Translations under genes and position numbers: made by a program
In this document: one piece after another, positions 17,762 to 25,937 of the stretch
Layout of the letters: every line of letters starts with the position of its first letter
Position numbering within the stretch: position 1 is the stretch's first letter
The notes under the pieces: model-generated
What the model was told of the DNA's origin: nothing
What the model saw: the letters and a program-made list of their open reading frames with translations, nothing else
The model's database searches: none
NCBI GenBank assembly: GCA_019429445.1
Contig: JAHYIW010000002.1
Location: 101,964-148,133 of the forward strand
Direction: 5' to 3'
Origin: Desulfuromonadaceae bacterium
GTDB lineage: Bacteria; Desulfobacterota; Desulfuromonadia; Desulfuromonadales; JAHYIW01
DNA length: 46,170 nt

Positions 17762-17864
17762 GTATCGTCCTCCTGAAAAAGGTTAGCGCCGCAAGGCGAC
17801 AGACAACGTGCCCTATTCTACACTTGGCGGCCCGTTCTGACCAAGAAAAAAATATGATAAAACC

Positions 17865-18260
17865 CCTTGTTGCGAGTGCATCAATCGTGACGTGTTAAAA
17901 AACTGATTACCTGACGTAGCGCTGCACCCCGGTGGCTGATGCGATTTTTCGTTGCTAACGACAGCTCGGCCATCGTCTTGCTGTAGGCGGGGACAAAGTA
18001 TAATGGATCGTAACCGAAACCACCGTCCCCCCGGGCATCATTCTGGATCCGCCCGGTGACCAGCCCGGAAAAGATTCGGCAGCTGTTGTCGGCCGGATCG
18101 AACAGGGCCATTCGGCACACAAAAGCGGCACTGCGTTGCTCAACCGGGACTGCCGCCAGTTCGGCAAGCAATTTGGCGTTATTGGCAGCGTCATCCGCAG
18201 CGGGACCGGCATAACGAGCGGAGTGAACTCCCGGACGGCCATCAAGGGCCGAACCGTCAG
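17865..18260. repeat. Copy A of a ~396-bp duplicated rdgB 3' tract
   Basis: Direct repeat of 19812-20208. By hand alignment the two differ by about 15 substitutions and one single-base gap (near 96 percent identity). Homology begins 16 bases beyond the rdgB stop codon and ends exactly where a palindromic AGTAGTAGG repeat begins at 18261. Confidence 0.93.
17881..18260 (-). pseudogene. Truncated rdgB copy (C-terminal two thirds)
   Basis: This encodes RdgB residues ~72-197 but lacks the N-terminus, including the substrate-binding TRNQGK block and the catalytic ADDSG motif, which ends at residue 71, just before the break. The remaining frame has no stop codon and about six amino-acid changes against the intact copy, so it has not decayed much. 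A one-base deletion near the break (18250) shifts the frame at the junction. It cannot be active on its own. It lies about 1.6 kb downstream of intact rdgB, with the toxin-antitoxin module between the two. Confidence 0.9.
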
Positions 18261-18306
18261 AGTAGTAGGTTGGGTTGAATGAAATGAAACCCAACATTTC
18301 CTGCTG
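18261..18306. repeat. Palindromic repeat, copy 1
   Basis: Starts AGTAGTAGGTTGGGTT, has a short GAATGAAATGA-type centre and the returning arm AACCCAAC, then CATTTCCTGCTG. It directly abuts the broken end of the rdgB fragment. The sequence after it (CCCCGG, CCTTG) resembles what follows copy 3. Confidence 0.85.
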
Positions 18307-18337
18307 TCCCCGGAACCCCTTGAGAAACGCATAATTT

Positions 18338-18350
18338 CATGGACGTCCCC
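18338..18350. repeat. Left copy of a 13-base inverted motif
   Basis: CATGGACGTCCCC; its reverse complement matches 12 of 13 bases at 19762-19774. The pair brackets the toxin-antitoxin module. Directly inward is a perfect palindrome CCCAGGCGCCTGGG (18353-18366). Confidence 0.5.
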
Positions 18351-18362
18351 CCCCCAGGCGCC

Positions 18363-18398
18363 TGGGTTGAATGAAATGAAACCCAACATTTCCTGCTG
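18363..18398. repeat. Palindromic repeat, copy 2
   Basis: Identical over 36 bases to 18271-18306 (from TGGGTTGAATG to CCTGCTG). Its last base is immediately followed by the complement of the antitoxin stop codon (18399-18401). Confidence 0.9.
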
Positions 18399-18692
18399 CT
18401 AACGGCGCGAATCCGCCAGTTCAATTTTCAGGCTTTTTCCTAAGGCTAGAGCCGCTTTTTCAAGGGTCTGGAGTGTGACGGAAACGTTGGTGGGATCAAG
18501 AAGTCTATCGAGGGCGGGCCGGCTCGTACGCATCTTTTCAGCCATTGCCGTCTTCGACAACTTTGCCTGCTTCATTTCTATTTCAATCTGATAGGCAATG
18601 ACCCTTTTGATGGCCGCTGCTTCAGCGTCGGCCCTAAGTCCTTCTTCATCCAGGAAGTCATCGAAGCTGCTGCCAATGTGCTTGTTTTTCAT
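18399..18692 (-). CDS. HigA-like XRE-family antitoxin
   Basis: A 97-residue protein. The N-terminal ~30 residues (SSFDDFLDEEGLRADAEAA) are acidic and probably wrap the toxin; a helix-turn-helix follows at about 45-90 (LSKTAMAEKMRTSRPALDRLL). Such antitoxins neutralise their toxin and repress the shared promoter. The gene overlaps the end of the toxin gene by 4 bases (ATGA), giving the toxin-first order typical of higBA. Its TAG stop directly adjoins repeat copy 2. Family assignment rests on domain type and pairing; the subfamily is not certain. Confidence 0.87.
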   Translation of the reverse strand: MKNKHIGSSFDDFLDEEGLRADAEAAAIKRVIAYQIEIEMKQAKLSKTAMAEKMRTSRPALDRLLDPTNVSVTLQTLEKAALALGKSLKIELADSRR

Positions 18693-19045
18693 TTTGAACC
18701 TCTCTTGTAAACACCAAGCCGCGTCCTCGCGGTCTTGAGCTCGTTTTGCGGGATTTCCTGGGACTTCTTGATGAAGCCGTGCAACAAAATCATGTGGTCG
18801 CCGTCAACGGTAAACAGTACCCTTGCGATCCGATCGGCCAGCCTGGTTCTGACTTCCCAGAGATCCCGCTCGATTTTCCTGATAAGCGGCATGCCCAGCG
18901 GCCAGCCGAGCTGTGCGGTTTTGATGTCCTCGCCAATTTGCCGCTTATCCTCGCGAGGCAATTCCTTCAGCCATTCCCTCACCGGCTCATGGCCGGCCTC
19001 CGAACGATAAAAAACGACTTTCAGGACAAAAGAAATATCAGTCAT
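18689..19045 (-). CDS. HigB/RelE-type toxin (phage Gp49-like)
   Basis: A 118-residue basic protein of the RelE/HigB mRNA-interferase group, Gp49-like subgroup. Typical blocks are VVFYRSEAGHEPVREWLKEL at the N-terminus, PLIRKIERDLWEVRTRLADR in the middle and the C-terminal strand ILLHGFIKKSQEIPQNE. Toxins of this group cleave mRNA at the ribosome. It is followed with a 4-base overlap by the HTH antitoxin. No ribosome site precedes the ATG, and a possible promoter ends only ~10 bases upstream, so the mRNA may be nearly leaderless. The module is bracketed by palindromic repeats and by two copies of the rdgB 3' end, which points to acquisition. Confidence 0.88.
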   Translation of the reverse strand: MTDISFVLKVVFYRSEAGHEPVREWLKELPREDKRQIGEDIKTAQLGWPLGMPLIRKIERDLWEVRTRLADRIARVLFTVDGDHMILLHGFIKKSQEIPQNELKTARTRLGVYKRGSK

Positions 19046-19054
19046 TTGAGTATA

Positions 19055-19082
19055 AATGTATCATTTTTGGTGCGAATGTCAA
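19055..19082 (-). promoter_or_regulatory. Candidate promoter of the higBA-like module
   Basis: On the minus strand a perfect -35 TTGACA (19077-19082), a 16-base spacer and a moderate -10 TACATT (19055-19060), ten bases before the toxin ATG. The implied leader is only a few bases. The region is a plausible site for antitoxin autorepression. Confidence 0.4.
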
Positions 19083-19181
19083 TTGCTGTTTCATTGGGGC
19101 ATAACGACTGAGCTGTGCGGCACGCGAAGCGTTTCCGCTCGGGCGATTGGTTCGACGAGAAAACATCTTCCAATCCAATGA

Positions 19182-19220
19182 AGTAGTAGGTTGGGTTGAA
19201 TGAAATGAAACCCAACCTAC
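19182..19220. repeat. Palindromic repeat, copy 3 (most complete)
   Basis: Here both arms are intact: GTAGGTTGGGTT and AACCCAACCTAC around a GAATGAAATGA-type centre, i.e. a 12-bp inverted repeat. It starts with the same AGTAGTAGG as copy 1, which supports a true element boundary there. Confidence 0.88.
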
Positions 19221-19761
19221 GGGTCTGCTGCCCCGGTCCTTGGCGAATTTCAGGAAAAATTCTTTCTTGTGGCAGCGATGTGTGATGTGCCACACCTGCC
19301 CGGAATGTGATGACGATTTGCACGTGCCATTTAAAGGTTCATTTTTGACGACGAAAATGCGCGTCTAAGGGCGAAAATGCGGGAGTTCTTATCGATTAAC
19401 CTTTGCATTTCAGATAATTGACTTGGTCCGACCCCAGGCGCCAGGCGGAATAAGCAATATGGAAACACGAAAAATGCGCACAAAAACCTCCCTTGGCGAT
19501 TGAATGTCACAGAATGGGGGGATTGTGCTCGGTCGGGAAGGCTGAAAAACAAAACAACCGGCGGATGTCAGTGTTGTTGCCGATCGTTACAGTTTATGGC
19601 TGGTGTGGCGCGACCCGTTTCCTCCATCTCGTCCCCGCAGGTGCGCCCGAGGCGCTTGTCACTTTGGTCTTTCGATTTTGTCAGCGCGTTTCATTGCAAT
19701 CTTTTGCTCTGCGGTCAATCGATTTTTGAGCTTTAGCGCGTGTACCAAATAAAAAAACTCC

Positions 19762-19774
19762 GGGGACATCCATG
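19762..19774. repeat. Right copy of the 13-base inverted motif
   Basis: GGGGACATCCATG, inverted relative to 18338-18350 with one mismatch. It lies 37 bases before the rdgB duplicated tract begins. Confidence 0.5.
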
Positions 19775-19811
19775 TTTATCTAGAAAAAACAAGATGGAAC
19801 ACCACCAAAGA

Positions 19812-20208
19812 CCTTGTTGCGAGGGCATCAATCGTGATGTGTTAAAAAACTGATTACCTGACGTAGTGCTGCACCCCGGTGGCTGATGCGATTTTTCGTT
19901 GCTAACGACAGCTCGGCCATCGTCTTGCCGTATGCGGGGACGAAGAATAATGGATCGTAACCGAAACCACCGTCCCCCCGGGCATCATTCTGGATTCGCC
20001 CGGAGACCAGCCCGGAAAAGATTCGGCAGCTGTTGTCGTCTGGATCGAACAGGGCCATGCAGCACACAAAAGCGGCACTGCGTTGCTCAACCGGGACTGC
20101 CGCCAGTTCGGCAAGCAATTTGGCGTTATTGGCAGCGTCATCCGCAGCGGGTCCGGCATAACGAGCGGAGTGAACTCCCGGGCGGCCATCAAGGGCCGCA
20201 ACCGTCAG
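19812..20208. repeat. Copy B of the duplicated rdgB 3' tract (inside intact rdgB)
   Basis: The 397-bp counterpart of 17865-18260. It covers the last ~126 codons of intact rdgB and 16 bases past its stop. Confidence 0.93.
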
Positions 20209-20421
20209 TCCCGAGTCGTCAGCCAGGGTGAGCAAACCGGTAAGGCGGGCAACGGTTTCGGCTTTCAGCCGCGCATTATCCTCAAACGTCGCGCCGGTTT
20301 CTTCAATCTCACCAATCTGTGGAAAGCGGTCAAGTCCGACGACCTCAATTCCAAAGGGGGCCAACAGGCTGTAAATTTCCTTGAGCTTTCCTTGATTGCG
20401 CGTTGCTACGACCAACTTCAT
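19828..20421 (-). CDS. rdgB: RdgB/HAM1 non-canonical purine NTP pyrophosphatase
   Basis: This 197-residue cytosolic enzyme hydrolyses dITP, XTP and similar triphosphates to monophosphates, keeping deaminated purines out of DNA and RNA. The substrate loop TRNQGKLKEI is at the N-terminus, ETGATFEDNARLKA and the catalytic ADDSGLTV (Asp69) follow, and GGFGYDPLFF and SHRGAALRQ close the pocket. I place the start at the ATG ending at 20421, four bases after the rph stop; a longer frame to 20574 runs inside rph and is spurious. Genes rph-rdgB are a common bacterial pair. Its 3' two thirds are duplicated downstream as a fragment. Confidence 0.96.
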   Translation of the reverse strand: MKLVVATRNQGKLKEIYSLLAPFGIEVVGLDRFPQIGEIEETGATFEDNARLKAETVARLTGLLTLADDSGLTVAALDGRPGVHSARYAGPAADDAANNAKLLAELAAVPVEQRSAAFVCCMALFDPDDNSCRIFSGLVSGRIQNDARGDGGFGYDPLFFVPAYGKTMAELSLATKNRISHRGAALRQVISFLTHHD

Positions 20422-20425
20422 GGCA

Positions 20426-21157
20426 CTATTCCAAGGCTTCTTGCTGCAGGATTGCCAACGTTTGACAGCCGCGCATGGCAAGCTCGCGCATTTTTTCGAG
20501 ATCTGCTGCCGTGAACGGCTTTTCTTCGGCGGTGCCTTGTATCTCAACAAAATTTCCGGCGCCAGTAATGACAAAATTCATATCAACATCAGCGGTAGAA
20601 TCCTCGGTGTAGTTCAGGTCCAGCAACGGAACCCCCTTGACCATACCGACACTGATTGCGGCGACACTGTCAAGTAATGGCGATTTGATCAGCTCACCAC
20701 GACGCATCAGCGTACCAATGGCATCACACAGCGCGATGTAGGCACCGCTAATCGATGCTGTCCGGGTGCCGCCGTCAGCTTGCAGAACATCGCAATCGAT
20801 CTGAATCGTCCGCTCCCCCAGTGCGTCAAGATCGGTAATCGCGCGCAGCGAGCGACCGATCAGGCGTTGAATCTCATGCGTCCGTCCGCCAATCTTGCCC
20901 CGCGTCGCTTCCCGTGGTGAGCGGCTGTGAGTCGCACGGGGAAGCATCGAATATTCGGCCGTCACCCAGCCACGCCCGGAACCGCGCATAAATGGCGGGA
21001 CGTGATCTTCGACCGAAGCAGTGCAGAGCACTTTTGTGCCGCCGCAGGTGATGAGAACCGAGCCTTCTGCATAACAGGTAAAGTTGCGGTTAAAGGTGAT
21101 CGGACGCAGGGCGTCGGGGGGGCGTTGGTCGATGCGGGTCGGGATCTGTGTCATCAA
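20426..21157 (-). CDS. rph: Ribonuclease PH
   Basis: A phosphate-dependent 3'-5' exoribonuclease that trims the 3' ends of tRNA precursors and other RNAs. At 243 residues it is of normal length and looks intact, including the C-terminal part. Signature stretches are [36 protein letters not shown] (catalytic core), [20 protein letters not shown] and [18 protein letters not shown]. The start ATG overlaps the stop of the amidase gene by 4 bases, and rdgB begins four bases after its stop, so the three genes form one translationally coupled series. Confidence 0.97.
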   Translation of the reverse strand: MMTQIPTRIDQRPPDALRPITFNRNFTCYAEGSVLITCGGTKVLCTASVEDHVPPFMRGSGRGWVTAEYSMLPRATHSRSPREATRGKIGGRTHEIQRLIGRSLRAITDLDALGERTIQIDCDVLQADGGTRTASISGAYIALCDAIGTLMRRGELIKSPLLDSVAAISVGMVKGVPLLDLNYTEDSTADVDMNFVITGAGNFVEIQGTAEEKPFTAADLEKMRELAMRGCQTLAILQQEALE

Positions 21158-22233
21158 GGGGACTCCGAGGTGGTATGGATATAAGTGTCGAGACCGGAAT
21201 AGAGTGCGGCAACCATTTTGTCGCGTTCCTCCGGCGTGGTCAGCGTGGTTGCGTCTTTCGGGTTGGTAAGATAGCCGAGTTCAATGAGGACTGTCGGCAG
21301 GTCGCCGCGACCGAGCGGCACAAGCGGTGCGGAATGCACCTCATTGACATCAAATCCGGCGCGAAGCAAGGCACTCCTTAGCTCCCGCGCCAGTCTCAAG
21401 CTCTCGCTGAGGTCATCCCCCCCCATCTTTTCGGAACGTTCATCCGGGCGGACAAAGAGGTCAATGCCGTGCGTGCGTGCGTCAAATGCTGCCTGGGCGT
21501 GGAAGATCAGAAAGACGTCAACATCGGTGCGTTGGGCCGGTTTGGCGCGCTCTTCCGCAGCGGGGGCGTAATCATCATCGCGGCTTAAATAGACCGGGAT
21601 GCCGAGTTTCATTTTTGTCAGTCGGGCAAGACGAGCTGCCATCGCCAGGGTCATGTCTTTTTCTTTGACCCCGGCGGCGTTGAGCGTGCCGGGATCGTTC
21701 CCGCCATGACCGGGATCAATCGCCAGCGCGCGCATCCGGGGCCGATCCGGGGAAGAATCCTTACGCGACAAAAACGAAAAAAAACCTTCCAGCGTTGCTT
21801 CTTTCGAGGTTGCGTCAGCTGTGTGCGGATTGAGATTGCGATAGTAGAGGGGATAACCGAGTAGCAGTGGCAGCTGGGTAGTGACGAACTCCTCAGACAC
21901 ACGGAGCTTGCCGTCGATAAAGCGTGGCTTGTGCTCCAGTGGAATGAAGCGCTCGCCGAAGCGCACATAGTTGCTGCCGGGGGAAATGGTAGCCTTACCG
22001 TCGCGCAGAGTCAGTCGGTAGACATGCTCCGTTGAATCCCATTTGCCACTGAGTCCCAGAATCTTTTCCACCTCGTCGATCGGCAGATAAGAAATCCCCT
22101 GCTGCTGGTAGACTTCCTCGATCACTACCGGGGGTTCTCCCGGTGGAGCCAACTCAACAACGGCCACAACCCCGGTGGGGGTCGATGCCAAAAAGAGCAG
22201 TGTAAATAAAAAGTTTTGCAGCGCATGGTACAT
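21154..22233 (-). CDS. N-acetylmuramoyl-L-alanine amidase (Amidase_3)
   Basis: A secreted zinc enzyme of about 359 residues that cuts the amide bond between muramic acid and the stem peptide. After a signal peptide ([17 protein letters not shown]...) comes a beta-rich region resembling copper-amine-oxidase-type N-terminal domains. The Amidase_3 domain begins near [12 protein letters not shown]: zinc ligands are the His in DPGHGG, the Glu in VKEKDM and the His in FHAQAA, and the catalytic Glu is in [15 protein letters not shown] choose the ATG at 22233 (AAGGAT upstream) because it gives a clean signal peptide; a GTG at 22290 would bury it behind 19 polar residues. Confidence 0.92.
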   Translation of the reverse strand: MYHALQNFLFTLLFLASTPTGVVAVVELAPPGEPPVVIEEVYQQQGISYLPIDEVEKILGLSGKWDSTEHVYRLTLRDGKATISPGSNYVRFGERFIPLEHKPRFIDGKLRVSEEFVTTQLPLLLGYPLYYRNLNPHTADATSKEATLEGFFSFLSRKDSSPDRPRMRALAIDPGHGGNDPGTLNAAGVKEKDMTLAMAARLARLTKMKLGIPVYLSRDDDYAPAAEERAKPAQRTDVDVFLIFHAQAAFDARTHGIDLFVRPDERSEKMGGDDLSESLRLARELRSALLRAGFDVNEVHSAPLVPLGRGDLPTVLIELGYLTNPKDATTLTTPEERDKMVAALYSGLDTYIHTTSESP

Positions 22234-22286
22234 CGCATTTATCCTTCTACCGCTTCGACCGGTTGTCAGTGCTCCGGTTTTATACG

Positions 22287-23357
22287 TCACTCTTCGCTAT
22301 CTGTCAACGCGTCAGCTCCGTGGTCATCCGCGAGCAAGCGCACCGCCACGACGACGGGGCGTTCAAGGATTTCCAGCAGCCGCTTCGCAAAAAGTTCGAG
22401 TAGCTCATCCAGGTTCACATCATCGGCAAGATGTTTGATCTGCCCGCCGGCAGTCATACCATGACCGCCGCCACTGCCGTAACCGTCGATCGTACGACGC
22501 ATCAGACGCCCGGCGTAAAGATCGTAACTGGCGACCCGCAGTGACAAAATTCCTTCATGCTGGTAACGACCCATGGCAAGAACACTATCCACGCCCTCTA
22601 CACGCAACAGAAAATCAGCCATTTCCGCGACAATGTCGGGGTTGTTGATCTGGCCGAGGTTGCAGGTCAATAATGAATTGTACAGCTGCGCCTTGTCCAG
22701 CGCCCGGTGAAAAAGATGAAAATACGAGCGCGGCAGTGACGGGTGGGTAATCCGGTAGAGGATCTGGTTGTTGGCCAGGTGGAGCAGATTCAGGTAGGCC
22801 GCTCGATCTGATGGCGACCATTCGCGACCGAGATCCTGGGTTTCCGTTTTGATGGCGTAAAAAAGGATTGTCGCCAGTTTGGTGCCGATGTAAACCTTGC
22901 TGGCGAGCAGATATTCATAAAGGATCGTTGCACAGGCACCGTAATCTTCGCGAATATCCTGCCAGCGGCAAAGATCGACGGACGGCTGCCGGGGATGATG
23001 GTCGATAACAATATCGACCTTGCGGTCGGCGGGGAAAGAGTTATTGCCAGCCCCCGGCTGAGTATCGACCAGGCAGGTAATCGCATAATCGTCAAAATTG
23101 ATTCGATCTATCGGGACAGTACAGATTTCCAGTTCCCGAACCATGGTGCGGTTCTCGCCGCGACCGATAATGCCGCCAAAAGTGATGGTTGCTTCCTGCC
23201 TGGTTTCGCAGCTGAATATCTGCTGCAGAGCGTACGCCGAAGCCAACGCGTCAGGATCGGGATTATCATGCGTCACGATCAAAATTCGCCCTTTGCCGCG
23301 CACCCAATCGATGATGGCCGTCGCTGTTGCGCTGGAACTGGCCGAGTCAATAGGCAT
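22287..23357 (-). CDS. DHH-family phosphoesterase (NrnA-like)
   Basis: A 356-residue DHH/DHHA1 protein, the family of NrnA-type oligoribonucleases and pAp phosphatases. Manganese-binding motifs are THDNPDPDALASAYAL (about residues 29-44), CLVDTQPGAG, and DHHPRQP; the C-terminal DHHA1 domain ends in the glycine-rich GSGGGHGMTAGG that binds substrate. It is soluble, and would degrade short RNA oligonucleotides or pAp in the cytosol. It overlaps the LOG-type gene by one base and precedes the amidase gene; together with rph it puts two RNA-degrading enzymes in one operon. Exact substrate is inferred from family. Confidence 0.9.
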   Translation of the reverse strand: MPIDSASSSATATAIIDWVRGKGRILIVTHDNPDPDALASAYALQQIFSCETRQEATITFGGIIGRGENRTMVRELEICTVPIDRINFDDYAITCLVDTQPGAGNNSFPADRKVDIVIDHHPRQPSVDLCRWQDIREDYGACATILYEYLLASKVYIGTKLATILFYAIKTETQDLGREWSPSDRAAYLNLLHLANNQILYRITHPSLPRSYFHLFHRALDKAQLYNSLLTCNLGQINNPDIVAEMADFLLRVEGVDSVLAMGRYQHEGILSLRVASYDLYAGRLMRRTIDGYGSGGGHGMTAGGQIKHLADDVNLDELLELFAKRLLEILERPVVVAVRLLADDHGADALTDSEE

Positions 23358-23821
23358 CAGAAGTCTTTCGCAACAGCGGTGAGAACAGCAGTGACAGCCT
23401 CCGCCGGAGAGGCGACGGTCAACAGACCGGCAACGTGATGTTGACAGTTGAGCGCGAAGACCGGCTTGTTGAGTTTCAAGCCGATGGCAATTTCGGAGAG
23501 GGTGCCGAGTTCACCCTCAATGGCGATGAGTGCCTGGGCGCTGTGGGCGATAATGATATTGCGTGCGTGCCCCATGTTGGTTGCTATCGGGTAGGTGATA
23601 AAGGGATTGGCGGCGGCAACGTCAGCTCCGGGAAGGATGCCGAGAACCGTTCCGCCCGCCTGCGTACAGCCGCGCGCAGCAGCGGTCATGATGCCACCGA
23701 GACCGCCGCAGACAATTGCACAATTATGTTCGGCGAGCAGAGCCCCGACCTGCTCGGCAAGTTCACACCCCTTAAGCGACGCATGCGCCGCGCCGATGAT
23801 GCCGATAATCGGTTGTCGCAT
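23357..23821 (-). CDS. LOG-like Rossmann-fold nucleotide-binding protein (TIGR00725 type)
   Basis: A 154-residue protein with the Rossmann-like fold shared by LOG/lysine decarboxylase-like and DprA proteins. It has GIIGAAHASLKG at the N-terminus and the family's CGGLGGIMTAAARGCTQAGG loop, then TVLGILPG and ALIAIEGELGTLSEIAIGLK near the ligand site. The GTLSE block takes the place of the PGGxGTxxE motif of true LOG cytokinin-activating enzymes, so that activity should not be assumed. The start has AGGAGG upstream. It is the first gene of the operon leading to rdgB. Function unknown. Confidence 0.83.
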   Translation of the reverse strand: MRQPIIGIIGAAHASLKGCELAEQVGALLAEHNCAIVCGGLGGIMTAAARGCTQAGGTVLGILPGADVAAANPFITYPIATNMGHARNIIIAHSAQALIAIEGELGTLSEIAIGLKLNKPVFALNCQHHVAGLLTVASPAEAVTAVLTAVAKDF

Positions 23822-23944
23822 TAAACCTCCTCGTATCCGAATACGTTAATCTAGTCTGTCGATGGCCGGATATCAAGAGGTTTTGTCACCAGGTTGTTTC
23901 ACCAGAGAAGGCTGCGTTGCCCCGCATGTCGAGGTTTGCAAAAG

Positions 23945-24163
23945 CTATTTGGGGGAAACGCCTGAATCCCCCCTGGCCCGCAACGTAGCAACCGGAAGAC
24001 CGCGAATGCCCCAGTTTTCAGGGGGAATTTCTTCAATAACGACATGTGTCGAAGCGGGGTTCTTTTTTAAAATTTTGGTGAGCAGATCAGTAATTCCTTC
24101 GATTAATTGCGCTTTCTGCTCGGCACTGGCACCGGGGGTGATTTTGACGTTAACGAACGGCAT
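23945..24163 (-). CDS. 4-oxalocrotonate tautomerase-family protein
   Basis: A 72-residue member of the tautomerase superfamily; after removal of the initiator Met the catalytic Pro1 is exposed (M-PFVNVKITPG). LIEGITDLLTKIL and HVVIEEIPPENWGI are typical. Such enzymes ketonise enol acids as small hexamers; the substrate here is unknown, and no aromatic-degradation genes are in the window. The start has AAAGGAAA eight bases upstream. It stands alone between two non-coding stretches. Confidence 0.9.
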   Translation of the reverse strand: MPFVNVKITPGASAEQKAQLIEGITDLLTKILKKNPASTHVVIEEIPPENWGIRGLPVATLRARGDSGVSPK

Positions 24164-24511
24164 GAGAGTTTCCTTTCCAGAGGGTTGAGTTTAGGGTCTG
24201 TAAAAAAATAACATGACCATCTTGCATCTCATCTTCCGGCCATCTTTGGTCGCAGCTCAATCACAAAATCCTCGATTTAGCCCTGCCAGGCCTGCGGTTT
24301 TGTTCAATCGCTGCAACCAAATCTGACCCAAATCTGAGCGCAATATTGGCCACTTTATTTTCCTACAGGCCCTGAGCAGTTTAACGCAATTTCTTCCCGG
24401 CCACAATTACCGACGCATATTCTGCCTCAGCAAATCGTTGCACTCAATGAATATTCCGCATACAATGCCGATTCAATTTCGTTGACTGGACGTAACATTC
24501 TGGAGGTTCCC
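24164..24511. other. Non-coding stretch, 348 bp
   Basis: Lies between the divergently oriented tautomerase and DUF4019-like genes, so it should carry both promoters. I see no reading frame with family resemblance and no strong hairpin; short AT-rich runs alternate with a GC-rich block near 24270-24300. Confidence 0.5.
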
Positions 24512-24955
24512 TTGATTCCCAAGCAATTTCGTATTCATGCCGTTCTCGCTCTTGCCGTTCTGGTGATGATTCTTTTCCCGTTGTTGAGCAATAAACCTGA
24601 AGGGTATAAAGCTGAAGGAGCTACCGCTGCCGCAAGCGAGTTCCTTGCCCTGATCGATGCGGGTAAATTTGATCAAAGCTGGCAGGTATCTGCACAAGTG
24701 ATGAAGGAGAAAATCACCCAGGCCGACTGGAACAAACATCTGGCCGCTTCGCGTCAGCGTACCGGGGCCATTGTTGCGCGGCAGGAACCGGATCTCAGCT
24801 ATGCGACGATGGCCGCGGACAGCACCGCCAAGGGGGAGTATATCGTGCTCCTTTACTCCGCTGCCTTCGAGCGGGTAAAAGATCTTTCGGAGACGATCAC
24901 AGTAATGCTTGAGGAGGATAAGGTCTGGCGCGTCGCCGGGTACTTCATCCAATAA
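24512..24955 (+). CDS. DUF4019-like membrane-anchored or secreted protein
   Basis: About 147 residues. A hydrophobic N-terminus (FRIHAVLALAVLVMILFPLL) acts as signal peptide or anchor. The rest is a small domain resembling DUF4019: AASEFLALIDAGKFDQSW, then WNKHLAASRQRTGAI and the C-terminal VWRVAGYFI. DUF4019 has no known activity. I prefer the TTG start at 24512 because GGAGG lies eight bases upstream; an ATG at 24482 has no ribosome site. It is a single-gene unit. Confidence 0.72.
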   Translation: MIPKQFRIHAVLALAVLVMILFPLLSNKPEGYKAEGATAAASEFLALIDAGKFDQSWQVSAQVMKEKITQADWNKHLAASRQRTGAIVARQEPDLSYATMAADSTAKGEYIVLLYSAAFERVKDLSETITVMLEEDKVWRVAGYFIQ

Positions 24956-25148
24956 ATAGTCGTCCGCTGCAATCACATCAGGCCTGAACTTTCACCGGAA
25001 ATTGTGCGGATTGCGCCTTTGGCGGGGGGCTTATTCCAGCAATTCCGCCATGATCGCCAACGCCGGCCAGCTGCTTACCATCGGCCACCATCTTAAACTC
25101 GATGGATTATTGTCTTGACCAAGGGGTCCACTAAATTTCGCCAACGCA

Positions 25149-25937
25149 TTACTTTTTCCCTGGGCGGGTCGCGTAGATTAACAGTTTGCGATCGGTATAA
25201 CTTTCAACTTCACCGGCAAATGTCTCAATTTGAAAGAAATCCTGAATTTTTATCGGTGCCTCAGCGAAGAACCGGTTAAGTTGCTGCGTCGCTTCACGCT
25301 TCATTCCCGCGCGTGCCGCCCATTCGGGAAAATCATGGGTTTTGGGAATGATCCGCGTTTCGTGCAGGATCAACCCCGAGTCATCGATCATTTTAATCCA
25401 CTCATCTCGGGTGTAAGCGCGGATATGCGTCGGATCGCGCATCTTCTCCATCGTTTGATAGAACTCGACAATCTCGGGGTCCTCCGGCATCAGGGTGTCG
25501 ATGATCACCATGCGTCCGTCACGTCGCAGTACGCGATGAAATTCTTTCAACGCGCGCGGCACATCGGGGAAGTGGTGCGGGGCAATGCGGCAGGTCAGTA
25601 ATGTAAAAGCTCCGGCGGGGAAGGGCAGATCCTCGGCATCGGCCTCGCGAAAGGTAACGTTGTCGACGCCACCTTCCTCGGCAACATATTCCTGGGCTTT
25701 CTTGAGCATTTGCATGGTCAGGTCGGAGGCCACGACGTTGCGTACCAGTGGTGCGAAGAAGAGGGCCGTGTGTCCGCCACCGCAGGCGATGTCAAGGAGG
25801 TTGTCGTCCAACATCGGCTGCAACAGTTCGCGAGCGGCAAGCAAGTCATCACCGGTGGCAAAACCTTTATTGTGGATATAACTGTCAGCGGACTTACCGA
25901 ACTGTTCACGGACTTTATCTTTAAAGCGCTCACCCAT
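25149..25937 (-). CDS. Class I SAM-dependent methyltransferase (UbiE-like)
   Basis: A 262-residue cytosolic methyltransferase. The SAM-binding motif I is LLDIACGGGHTALFF, the acidic end of strand 2 is VASDLTMQML, and later motifs are EADAEDLPFPAGAFTLLTCR and LKEFHRVLRRDGRMVIIDT. This is the UbiE/Methyltransf_11 group; quinone, lipid or small-molecule substrates are all possible. I place the start at 25937, where GGGAG lies six bases upstream and the family's N-terminus begins; the frame is open to 26144 but that extension is cysteine- and aromatic-rich noise. Single gene, upstream neighbour divergent. Confidence 0.88.
   Translation of the reverse strand: MGERFKDKVREQFGKSADSYIHNKGFATGDDLLAARELLQPMLDDNLLDIACGGGHTALFFAPLVRNVVASDLTMQMLKKAQEYVAEEGGVDNVTFREADAEDLPFPAGAFTLLTCRIAPHHFPDVPRALKEFHRVLRRDGRMVIIDTLMPEDPEIVEFYQTMEKMRDPTHIRAYTRDEWIKMIDDSGLILHETRIIPKTHDFPEWAARAGMKREATQQLNRFFAEAPIKIQDFFQIETFAGEVESYTDRKLLIYATRPGKK

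Larger units (their letters stand above)
19046..19827. other. 782-bp stretch without a convincing gene
   Basis: Between the toxin start and the rdgB stop. It holds the candidate toxin promoter, repeat copy 3, one half of the 13-base inverted motif (19762-19774) and the first 16 bases of the rdgB duplicated tract. Six-frame reading gives only short frames with no ribosome sites and no recognisable family. Confidence 0.7.

Noticed and set aside
19659-19760. Short minus-strand frame with NRLTAEQKIAMKRADK
   Set aside because: It reads like protein but has no start, no ribosome site and a stop after about 35 residues. It may be a remnant; I cannot name a family.
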